Positions 6,016 to 11,878 of a stretch of DNA of 11,907 bases are shown here, piece by piece. The stretch covers positions 1 through 11,907 of the forward strand of contig VGYW01000258.1 of the NCBI GenBank assembly GCA_016872875.1, given 5' to 3'. This DNA is from Planctomycetota bacterium. Lineage in GTDB: Bacteria > Planctomycetota > PUPC01 > DSUN01. Every line of letters starts with the position of its first letter. The stretch's first letter is position 1. Both the position numbers and the translations under genes were made by a program. The notes beneath the pieces were generated by a model that was not told the origin of the DNA, ran no database searches, and saw only the letters and a list, made by a program, of their open reading frames with translations.

Positions 6016-8358
6016 GTGCGAAACGCGAGCTCGGCCTGTCTCAAGGGGCTACTGATGGCCACGACTGTGGGGACGGCGGGGGCAGGGGCGGAGCGCGGCG
6101 AGCCGCTGTGCATCAGCGGCATCTATCCTGGCCTCGCCGCGCTCTCGCAGGCGAAGACCGAGTGCGGCATCGGGGCCGTCGTGCCCTGGGCGGGGTCCCT
6201 CTGGTTCATCACTTACCCCGCTCACTATGGGGACGGCCGCCTCTGGCAGGTCAAGACCTGTGGCGAGCTGGTCCAGCGCCCGGAGAGCATCGGCGGCACC
6301 CACGCGGGGCGCCTCATCCACCGCGAATCCAACCAGCTCGCCATCGGCCCATACTTCATTGACGACAAGGGGAATGTCAAGGCGACGAAGTACCAGGCCC
6401 GCGTCACCGCCATCATGCGCCACCTGAGCGACCCGGCCAACAAGGTCTACGTGTTCGACATGGAAGGCGGCTTCGCCGAGGTGGACGTGCGGACGATGGC
6501 GTTCAAGGAGCTCTTCAAGCTCCAAGAGCGCGGCGTCACCGGCACCCACGGCAAGGGCGGCTACACCGGGCAGGGGCGGGTGGTCGTCGCCAACAACGGC
6601 CGCGGCGGCGCACTCGCCGAATGGGACGGCAAGGCGGCGAACTGGAATCTTGTCGCGCGCGACTTGTCCTGCGAGGTCACTGGGCCGGGCGGCATCCTGG
6701 GCGCAGCCGACGGCCTCAGCCCCGACATCCCGCTCTGGTCAACAGGCTGGGACACCCGCTCGCTGCTCCTGAGGGTGCTGGACAAAGGGGCGTGGCACGT
6801 ATATCGCTTCCCCAAGAGCACTTACACCCACGAGCCGCAGCACGGCTGGTACACCGAGTGGCCCAGGATCAGAGAGGTCGGCGGCGGACGCTACCTGCTC
6901 GACTTCCCCTCGATGTTCTATCACTTCCCTGGCGACTTCCGCCCGGGGAAGACCGCCGGCTTCCGCCCCATCGCCACCCACCTGCGCATGGTGCCCGACT
7001 TCTGCGACTGGAACGGGCGCCTGGTGCTGGCCTCGGACGACACGTCCGTGATGGGGAACCCGCTCGGCGGGCAGCCGCAGTCGAACCTCTGGTTCGGCTC
7101 GCTCGACGACCTCGGGCTGTGGGGGCGGCCCGCCGGCTGGGGCGGGCCGTGGGTGGGCGACGCCGTGAAGGGCGGGACGCCCTCCGACCCCTATCTCCTT
7201 GACGGCTTCGAGGGGCGGGTGCTCCACCTGTCGCACCGGAGCGCATCCGAAGTGGCGTTCGACATCGAACTCGACGTGGCCGGCGATGGTAAGTGGAGCA
7301 GTTACAAGACCTTGCGTGTTCCGCCAGCGGGCTACAGTTGGCACGACTTCCCCGCCGATCTCCGCGCCGTGTGGGTCCGGGTGACGTCTGACAGGGAATG
7401 CGTGGCGAGCGCGTACTTTCACTACTCCACGCCCGGCCACAAGTCCTATGATACCAAACGCTTCCAGAGCCTGATGGCGATTGGAGACAAGGCGCCGCAC
7501 ACCGATGGCGCGCTCATCCCCCACGCCGACCGCCTCTGGTTCCAGGCCGAGGCAGTGGGCGGCGATGGCAGGCGGGGTGGGCCGAAGCTCCTGGTGCTCG
7601 ACAAGGATGCCGCCATCCGTCCGGCCGACAAGTCCCCCGCCGCTGAGGAGGCGGCTGCCCTCCTAAGTAAGCTCCGCGACTATACTTATGGCTTCACCAT
7701 CGGCCACGACGACGCCTCCGTGGTCGTCAAGGCCAAAGGCAAGACGTTTCGCCTCCCGAAGGGCGACAAGGCGTATGATGCCGCCCCCTGGTTCCGCCGC
7801 ATCCGCGAGGTCGTGACCGAGCGCTACCTCCTGAATGCCCACGGCACGTTCTACGAGGTGCCGCGCGACGATCCCGCCGGGGTCCGCCCCGTGGCGACGC
7901 ACAACCGCTGGATAGCGGATTACTGCACCTGGCGCGGACTGCTCGTGATGTCGGGTGTGCTCGCCGGTGCGAAGCCCGATGGCAACTGCTTCACAAGTGC
8001 CGATGGGCCAGGCATTTGGCTCGGCGGAGTCGATGACCTCTGGCAGCTCGGAAAGCCCCGCGGCCAGGGCGGCCCCTGGCTCAAGACACCCGTCAAGGCC
8101 GGTCAGCCATCCGACCCTTACCTCATGACCGGGTTCGACAAGAAGTCGATCGAGCTCTCTCATGATGCCGCGTCGGAAGTGGCATTTAGTGTAGAGGTGG
8201 ACTTCCTCAACCGCGGCGTCTGGCGACCCTATCAGGAGTTCCATGTGCCTGCGGGGCGGACCGTGCGGCACGAGTTCCCGCCCGGCTACAGCGCGCACTG
8301 GCTGCGCCTGACCGCGAGCAAGGATTGCGCCGCCACTGCGTGGCTGGCCTATGAGTGA
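6016..8358 (+). CDS. Exported 780-aa protein with internal duplication, function unknown
   Basis: The GTG at 6016 has GAGGAG six bases upstream; an ATG at 6010 in the same frame lies too close to it. The N-terminus (SSACLKGLLMATTVGTAGAGAE) looks like a signal peptide. Residues about 30-260 are rich in propeller-like strands (GSLWFITYPAHYGDGRLWQV, KVYVFDMEGGFAEVD, RVVVANNGRGGALAEWDG). Residues about 261-470 and 577-780 are copies of one another: RPIATHLRMVPDFCDW against RPVATHNRWIADYCTW, then GGPW...SDPYLLDGF against GGPW...SDPYLMTGF, and SASEVAFDIELD against AASEVAFSVEVD. Each copy ends in a probable beta-sandwich. No enzyme motif is recognised; carbohydrate or surface binding is only a guess. 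It is divergent from the 452-aa propeller gene, and its last bases overlap a convergent gene. Confidence 0.8.
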   Translation: MRNASSACLKGLLMATTVGTAGAGAERGEPLCISGIYPGLAALSQAKTECGIGAVVPWAGSLWFITYPAHYGDGRLWQVKTCGELVQRPESIGGTHAGRLIHRESNQLAIGPYFIDDKGNVKATKYQARVTAIMRHLSDPANKVYVFDMEGGFAEVDVRTMAFKELFKLQERGVTGTHGKGGYTGQGRVVVANNGRGGALAEWDGKAANWNLVARDLSCEVTGPGGILGAADGLSPDIPLWSTGWDTRSLLLRVLDKGAWHVYRFPKSTYTHEPQHGWYTEWPRIREVGGGRYLLDFPSMFYHFPGDFRPGKTAGFRPIATHLRMVPDFCDWNGRLVLASDDTSVMGNPLGGQPQSNLWFGSLDDLGLWGRPAGWGGPWVGDAVKGGTPSDPYLLDGFEGRVLHLSHRSASEVAFDIELDVAGDGKWSSYKTLRVPPAGYSWHDFPADLRAVWVRVTSDRECVASAYFHYSTPGHKSYDTKRFQSLMAIGDKAPHTDGALIPHADRLWFQAEAVGGDGRRGGPKLLVLDKDAAIRPADKSPAAEEAAALLSKLRDYTYGFTIGHDDASVVVKAKGKTFRLPKGDKAYDAAPWFRRIREVVTERYLLNAHGTFYEVPRDDPAGVRPVATHNRWIADYCTWRGLLVMSGVLAGAKPDGNCFTSADGPGIWLGGVDDLWQLGKPRGQGGPWLKTPVKAGQPSDPYLMTGFDKKSIELSHDAASEVAFSVEVDFLNRGVWRPYQEFHVPAGRTVRHEFPPGYSAHWLRLTASKDCAATAWLAYE

Positions 8359-8588
8359 GCGTTCACGAAGGATGGCTGGGCGGGGCGGATCGGCACCTGG
8401 GCGAGACGGGTTCTCAGCCCTGCGTCGAAGAGGGAGCTACAACTCGGGCAGATGAGCCAGATCGCCGTGTCGTTCCCGTGCCTGTCGGACGCGAGGCGCT
8501 TCAGGCTCAGGTGGAAGCCGTTCTGGTAGCCGCATTGGGGGCAGGCGTGTTGCCACGCTTCGGCATCCAACGCCCTGGCTTCTGGCAT
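8349..8588 (-). CDS. Small zinc-ribbon protein, hypothetical
   Basis: A 79-residue protein with two CxxC knuckles, CPQCGYQNGFHL and LICPSCSSLF, about 30 residues apart. This is the layout of a zinc ribbon that binds one Zn(II) through four cysteines. The sequence between them, SLKRLASDRHGNDTAIWLI, has the strand pattern of such ribbons. It could bind nucleic acid or a protein partner; no specific family is recognised. The ATG at 8588 is preceded by AAGGAG at seven bases, good support for a real gene. The stop at 8349-8351 lies inside the last codons of the convergent 780-aa protein gene (10-bp tail-to-tail overlap). An AT-richer patch around 8622-8645 upstream may hold its promoter, but no clear boxes are seen. 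Confidence 0.75.
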   Translation of the reverse strand: MPEARALDAEAWQHACPQCGYQNGFHLSLKRLASDRHGNDTAIWLICPSCSSLFDAGLRTRLAQVPIRPAQPSFVNAHS

Positions 8589-8820
8589 GCGCTTTCTCCT
8601 TGGCGCCTGGCGTGACCCATAGATTAAAATACGTTAGTGCAAATTGCGGGCCGGGCCGACAGCGCGCCGTAAGTGCTTGACAGCGCTGAGCGAACAAGAA
8701 CAGCAGCCGGCCGGGCTGAACCGTTTGGTGCACAGGCGGACGAGAAGGGAGACAGGCGTGAGGAGTGCGGATTCCTCGGGCGGCCGGGGAGGGCCGTAGC
8801 CTGAAGTGCGCGGAAAACTC
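8589..8820. other. Intergenic stretch without recognised gene
   Basis: This gap between the divergent zinc-ribbon gene and the promoter at 8821 shows no coding pattern I trust. The AT-richer piece at about 8622-8645 may be the zinc-ribbon gene promoter. A TTGACA at 8677 has no fitting -10 box. Confidence 0.4.
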
Positions 8821-8848
8821 TTGACAAACGGATCCTGCCTGGTACAAT
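8821..8848 (+). promoter_or_regulatory. Strong sigma70-type promoter before the structured region
   Basis: TTGACA (8821-8826, perfect) and TACAAT (8843-8848) are 16 bp apart. Transcription should begin near 8855. No start codon with a good ribosome site follows for about 470 bp, so the first product is either a non-coding RNA or a long leader of the gene at 9325. Confidence 0.75.
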
Positions 8849-8854
8849 AGTGAA

Positions 8855-9171
8855 CGGAGACGGCGAGGCGGCGTGAGGAGGCGGGCGCCCGGCCGGCCTG
8901 CTGGTCCGCGGGGCGATGGCTGGGTTGGGCATGAGGCTGCGCCATCGCAGGCACTCAACCGCGGACAGGGGGCCACCCGCGCGGTCAGCCGCGGCCGAGT
9001 TGCTTCAGGGAGCGCGCCGGCCTGGTCGGGCGCCACGATTCGTGGCGCTCTGTGAATGGCCTGTCCTGGGTGGTAAGTGTCGAGAACACAAGCACTTATG
9101 TGCAGGCCCGGAATGAGGTGCAACTAAACGTTGCGCAGGCGAAAGGCGTCGTAAGGCCCCGGTTTCCGGGG
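8855..9171 (+). ncRNA. Candidate structured RNA or long 5' leader, unrecognised
   Basis: Downstream of a strong promoter lies a chain of perfect stems. GTCCGCGG (8904-8911) pairs with CCGCGGAC (8959-8966) and encloses GCGATGGC (8913-8920) with GCCATCGC (8941-8948). GCGCCACG (9030-9037) pairs with CGTGGCGC (9041-9048). GGCCTG (9058-9063) pairs with CAGGCC (9103-9108) and encloses TAAGTG (9074-9079) with CACTTA (9093-9098). GTGCAAC (9118-9124) pairs with GTTGCGC (9130-9136), with one wobble. CCCCGG (9157-9162) pairs with CCGGGG (9166-9171). No reading frame in it looks coding. I could not match it to RNase P RNA, tmRNA, SRP RNA, a known riboswitch or a group I or II intron. No T-rich terminator follows, so it may be the leader of the multi-HTH gene. 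The 5' end is inferred from the promoter; the 3' end is the last strong stem. Confidence 0.45.
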
Positions 9172-9324
9172 AAGTCCGACCCCTTCAACATAAAGGAGTT
9201 ATCCGCAAACACTTAGGTTCACAGGACGATTCGCTCGCCTTCCGGAGAAACGGCACACCGTTTGCGGCTTCCGGCCCACATGAGCCGGGCAAGGAGTGGA
9301 GAGCCGACAATCCGGGGGTGAGCC
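9172..9324 (+). other. Spacer with two further small hairpins before the multi-HTH gene
   Basis: The hairpins are AAACGG-CACA-CCGTTT (9248-9263), extended by CCGGA/TCCGG around it, and CCGGC/GCCGG (9271-9288). AAAGGAG at 9193-9199 looks like a ribosome site but no start codon follows at a usable distance. The region continues the structured leader character of 8855-9171. Confidence 0.4.
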
Positions 9325-10230
9325 ATGGCGACGCAACTCGAGCGTGTGGTCCAGCCGGGCCACGAGGCGGCGTCGGCACTCGACGCGGTGATGAGACGCC
9401 ATTTCCTCTTCGAGACCTATGAGGACATGGCGGCGCGCGCGGGGCTGACGCCAGAGGAGGTGGAGGCGCGTTTCCGAGAGCTGTTCTCCTGCGGCATCCG
9501 CAGGAAGCGCCTCGAGGTCAGGCGGGCCTACATTGCGAGCGGGCCGCGGCTGCCCGACGACGATATCGGGCGCAAGCTCGGCATCTCCCGCAAACAGGTC
9601 GTCGAGATACGCTCCCAGTTGCGCCAGGGCGGCCTCTACGACGGCCGGAAGCCCGGCCTGCCGACCCGCGACGGCGCCCAGCGCCGCCGCGCGCGGCACG
9701 GCTACATCCTCGAGCACTATGGCGCGCAGACCAAGCAGCAGATCGCCGAGGCGCTCGGGGTGTCGGCGGAAACCGTGCGGCTGGACTTCGGCCAACTGCG
9801 TCGCCGGGGGCTGGTCCAGCCCCTCTACAAGTGCCGCTTGGACCACGTGGCGGCGCACCTGGGCGCGCCCGAGCGCCAGACCGCCGCGGAACTCGGCATC
9901 AGCATATACGGCGTCAGGTTCATCAAGCGGAAGCTCCGAACACTGAGGGCAAAAATGAACCTTCTTCGGTGCCAGGTCGAAAAGGAAATCAAGAACCGCT
10001 ACGCCCCGGCGACCGGGGAGTACATCGTGGACTGCATGCGGCGCGCGCTCAACGTCCTTGAGCTCCCGCAGCAGCGGGTGCTCCTGGAGAACGCGGGGCG
10101 CTTCAGGGACGGCGAGCTACAGCCCATCTTCTGGCACCTCGTCCGCACCGACGTCCAGGGCCGCGCCCGCATCATCCGCAAGATCGAGTCCGGCGTCACC
10201 GACCTCAAGGAGCTCGAGCGCACGAACTGA
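9325..10230 (+). CDS. Multi-helix-turn-helix DNA-binding protein, uncharacterised
   Basis: A 301-residue, strongly basic cytoplasmic protein with four successive helix-turn-helix-like segments: TYEDMAARAGLTPEEVEARF (31-50), DDDIGRKLGISRKQVVEIRS (78-97), TKQQIAEALGVSAETVRLDF (136-155) and RQTAAELGISIYGVRFIKRK (184-203). Each has the A-x-x-x-G-(I/V/L)-(S/T) turn of sigma-factor or DeoR-type HTH domains. They are spaced about 45-60 residues apart, so the protein could read several successive sites on DNA. Residues about 210-301 form a helical C-terminal part (YIVDCMRRALNVLELPQQRV, LKELER) without a recognised ligand or nuclease domain. I do not recognise the family. The ATG at 9325 has GGGGGTGA just upstream. 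The gene probably shares the promoter at 8821 through the structured leader and is followed by a strong hairpin. Autoregulation is an inference only. Confidence 0.75.
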   Translation: MATQLERVVQPGHEAASALDAVMRRHFLFETYEDMAARAGLTPEEVEARFRELFSCGIRRKRLEVRRAYIASGPRLPDDDIGRKLGISRKQVVEIRSQLRQGGLYDGRKPGLPTRDGAQRRRARHGYILEHYGAQTKQQIAEALGVSAETVRLDFGQLRRRGLVQPLYKCRLDHVAAHLGAPERQTAAELGISIYGVRFIKRKLRTLRAKMNLLRCQVEKEIKNRYAPATGEYIVDCMRRALNVLELPQQRVLLENAGRFRDGELQPIFWHLVRTDVQGRARIIRKIESGVTDLKELERTN

Positions 10231-10251
10231 GCCATCCCCCGGGCCGCCCCC

Positions 10252-10287
10252 ACGACCCGCCGCGTGTCCCCCCACGCCGCGGGTCGT
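10252..10287 (+). terminator. Strong hairpin behind the multi-HTH gene
   Basis: ACGACCCGC (10252-10260) and GCGGGTCGT (10279-10287) form a perfect 9-bp stem, continued by GCGTG/CACGC inside, 22 bp after the stop codon. Only a short TTGCAT follows rather than a T-run, so it may be a weak or factor-assisted terminator. It separates the HTH gene from the hemC promoter. Confidence 0.5.
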
Positions 10288-10311
10288 TGCATGCACGGGC
10301 CGGGGCACGGC

Positions 10312-10340
10312 TTGACACGCGCAAGCCACTGCCCTATCAT
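10312..10340 (+). promoter_or_regulatory. Sigma70-type promoter of hemC
   Basis: TTGACA (10312-10317) and TATCAT (10335-10340) are 17 bp apart. Transcription would start near 10347, about 47 nt before the ATG at 10394. Confidence 0.7.
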
Positions 10341-10393
10341 GCAAGCAGGACGTGGGACAAGCAGGACCCTGGGAACAAGCCGGTGCCTTCCCC

Positions 10394-11626
10394 ATGAAGC
10401 CACCTCTCCGCACTCCGCATCCTTCACTCTCCACTCCTCACTCCTCACTCCTCACTCCTCACTCCCCCCTCCGCATCGGCACGCGCGCGAGCAAGCTGGC
10501 GCTCACCCAGACCCAGTGGGTGGCCGACGCGCTCGTGGCCGCACACCCCGGGCTAACCTGCGAACTCGTCCACATCACCACCTCGGGCGACCGCCAGCGC
10601 ACCCAGCCCCTCCCCCAGATCGGCGGCAAGGGCCTCTTCACCAAGGAGCTCGAGGAGGCCCTCCTGCGGGGCGACGTTGACCTCGCGGTCCACAGCTTGA
10701 AGGACTTGCCCACCCAGCTTCCCGACGGGTTGGTTGTGGCCGCCGTGCCCGCGCGCGCCCCGGCCAATGACGCCCTGATCGTCAGAGGACAGAGGACAGA
10801 CGACAGAGGACAGACGGCAGACGGCAGACGGCAGACGGCAGAGGACGGAGGACAGAGGACAGAGGACAGACGGCAGACGACAGACGACAGAGGGAACATG
10901 GAAGAGGAGCGAGGGGCGGATTTGCTGTCATCTGCCATCTGTAGTCTGTCGTCTGATGGCCGCGTCCCGCGTCTGGGAGGTCCCTTGGCCCTGCTCCCCC
11001 ACGGGGCGCGCATCGGGACCAGCAGCCCGCGGCGCGCGGCGCAACTGCGCCTCGCCCGCCCCGACCTCGCCGCCGTGCCGATGCGGGGCAACCTCGACAC
11101 GCGCCTGCGGAAGCTGGCCGAGGGCCAGGCCGACGCCATCGTCCTGGCCCTCGCGGGACTGGTCCGCCTGTCGGCTGTCATCTGTCCTCTGTCGTCTGAC
11201 TTGCTGATCGAGGCCCTGCCTTTCGAGCTGATGCTGCCGGCGCCGGGGCAGGGGGCGCTCGCCATCGAGGCCCGGGCCGGGAGCGAGGCGGCGGCGCTCG
11301 CTCTGGCGGTCTCCGACGCGGCGGCGACCGCGGCCACGGCCGCCGAGCGCGCCCTCCTCGACGCCCTGGGGGGCGGCTGCTCCATGCCGCTGGGGGCCTA
11401 TGCGGAGTTGGCCGAGGCGCAAGAGGAAGATCGAGGACGAGGACGAGGGACGAGGACGAGGACGAGGACGAGGACGATTGGGTCGGAGGGCGGCATCCTT
11501 CGCCTGCGCGCCGTGCTCCTGCCCCCCGACGGCTCATCCGCCCGCCGCGCCGACCGCACCGGCCCGGCCTGCGACCCCGAGGGGCTCGGACGGGCCGTGG
11601 CACACGACCTCAGCCAGCCATCCTAG
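10394..11626 (+). CDS. hemC: Hydroxymethylbilane synthase (porphobilinogen deaminase) with four in-frame insertions
   Basis: This cytoplasmic enzyme of tetrapyrrole synthesis joins four porphobilinogens into hydroxymethylbilane on a dipyrromethane cofactor. Landmarks are IGTRASKLALTQTQWVADAL, ITTSGDR, IGGKGLFTKELEEALLRGDV, AVHSLKDLPTQLPDGL (catalytic Asp104), GARIGTSSPRRAAQL, MRGNLDTRLRKL, LPAPGQGALAIEAR and LGGGCSMPLGAYAEL with Cys329 as cofactor attachment site. The 410-residue length exceeds the usual 300-315. Four low-complexity inserts (residues 7-27, 131-188, 259-269 and about 346-363) add about 108 residues; without them 302 remain. All keep the frame and spare the active-site motifs, so activity is plausible. 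The ATG at 10394 gives MKPPLR, which joins IGTRASK once the first insert is removed. Its ribosome site is weak; a GTG at 10352 lies too near the transcription start. No other heme gene is present. Confidence 0.93.
   Translation: MKPPLRTPHPSLSTPHSSLLTPHSPLRIGTRASKLALTQTQWVADALVAAHPGLTCELVHITTSGDRQRTQPLPQIGGKGLFTKELEEALLRGDVDLAVHSLKDLPTQLPDGLVVAAVPARAPANDALIVRGQRTDDRGQTADGRRQTAEDGGQRTEDRRQTTDDRGNMEEERGADLLSSAICSLSSDGRVPRLGGPLALLPHGARIGTSSPRRAAQLRLARPDLAAVPMRGNLDTRLRKLAEGQADAIVLALAGLVRLSAVICPLSSDLLIEALPFELMLPAPGQGALAIEARAGSEAAALALAVSDAAATAATAAERALLDALGGGCSMPLGAYAELAEAQEEDRGRGRGTRTRTRTRTIGSEGGILRLRAVLLPPDGSSARRADRTGPACDPEGLGRAVAHDLSQPS
10412..10474 (+). repeat. ACTCCTC tandem repeat, hemC insertion 1
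   Basis: This 63-bp insertion of ACTCCTC-type units encodes TPHPSLSTPHSSLLTPHSPL plus R. CTCCGC stands at both edges (10406-10411 and 10469-10474), as if the insertion copied its target. Removing it restores the normal N-terminus MKPPLR-IGTRASK. Confidence 0.8.
10784..10957 (+). repeat. GAGGACA/GACGGCA repeat with inverted right arm, hemC insertion 2
   Basis: A 174-bp insertion (58 codons) after DALIV. The left part (about 10784-10889) is degenerate tandem GAGGACA, GACGGCA and GACGACA units. A 35-base middle follows, then a 33-base right arm (10925-10957), CTGTCATCTGCCATC onward, which is the complement of such units. It could fold into a long hairpin in the mRNA. Confidence 0.85.
11168..11200 (+). 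repeat. CTGTC-type repeat, hemC insertion 3
   Basis: A 33-bp insertion (11 codons, LSAVICPLSSD) between LAGLVR and LLIEALPFE. It has the same length and 12-base end pattern (CTGTCGTCTGAY) as the right arm of insertion 2 and can also pair with its left arm. Confidence 0.75.
11429..11482 (+). repeat. GAGGAC tandem repeat, hemC insertion 4
   Basis: About 54 bp of CGAGGA/CGAGGG units encode DRGRGRGTRTRTRTRTIG between AYAELAEAQEE and GGILRLRAVL. A 21-base stretch (11439-11459) is identical to 5861-5881 in the core of element B. Confidence 0.8.
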
Positions 11627-11627
11627 G

Positions 11628-11758
11628 TAGTTTCTGTTGCGGAAAGTGGAAGGGGCTGCTGCCCCAGTCACGGGCCAGAGGCCTGTGCCACCAAGCCCCT
11701 TGTCTCAGCGGTGGCACAGGCGTCCCGCCTGTGACCGCACTTTCCGCAACACAAACTA
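11628..11758. repeat. Nested inverted repeat behind hemC (MITE-like)
   Basis: The outer arms (11628-11648 and 11738-11758) match over 21 bases with one difference; the left one begins TAGTTTCTGTTGCGG. Inside, 11667-11692 and 11710-11735 form a second inverted repeat containing GCCTGTGCCACC and GGTGGCACAGGC, the same core as the repeat in the CoA-transferase gene but with arms reversed. CTAGG occurs at both edges (11623-11627 and 11756-11760) and may be a target duplication; the left copy contains the hemC stop. No protein is encoded. It might also work as a transcription end for hemC. Confidence 0.75.
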
Positions 11759-11802
11759 GGCCCAACTCAAGCGTGTTTTTTTGCGGAACCCGCGAAAAAT
11801 GG

Positions 11803-11878
11803 CTCGAAATGCCCGATCCCTGTGGGTAGAATATGTTTGACGGAAAACGCTTCTTCCCTCAGGAAAGGGCATTTCGAG
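11803..11878 (+). promoter_or_regulatory. 12-bp inverted repeat and possible promoter around a gene start
   Basis: CTCGAAATGCCC (11803-11814) and GGGCATTTCGAG (11867-11878) are perfect inverted copies 52 bp apart. The second overlaps the ribosome site and the first base of the GTG at 11878. TAGAAT (11827-11832) could be a -10 box, with a weak TCGAAA (11804-11809) 17 bp upstream as -35. If transcription starts upstream of 11803, the arms could mask the start; if at about 11838, they act only as DNA sites. Confidence 0.45.

Noticed and set aside
8677..8705. Possible promoter at TTGACA 8677-8682
   Set aside because: No -10-like hexamer occurs 15-19 bp downstream.
8873..9055. Small rightward frame (60 codons) inside the structured region
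   Set aside because: There is no fitting ribosome site, the composition is biased, and perfect stems explain the sequence better.
8437..9123. Leftward 228-codon frame over the promoter and structured region
   Set aside because: Pro/Arg-rich composition without motifs. It overlaps the well-supported zinc-ribbon gene in another frame and runs antisense to the sigma70-type promoter and hairpins.
8855..9324. tmRNA, RNase P RNA or group II intron
   Set aside because: GCAAACACTTAG at about 9204 and GGGGAAGTCCGAC at about 9168 recall pieces of tmRNA and RNase P RNA. However, no tRNA-like ends, no tag frame, no ACAGAA-type conserved block and no domain V hairpin could be found.
10412..10960. CRISPR array
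   Set aside because: The repeats are 6-7 bases, degenerate and contiguous, with no spacers of constant length, and lie inside an intact reading frame.
11774..11800. Intrinsic terminator at the T-run behind the nested repeat
   Set aside because: The T-run precedes the small GCGG/CCGC stem instead of following it on the plus strand, and no stem stands before it.
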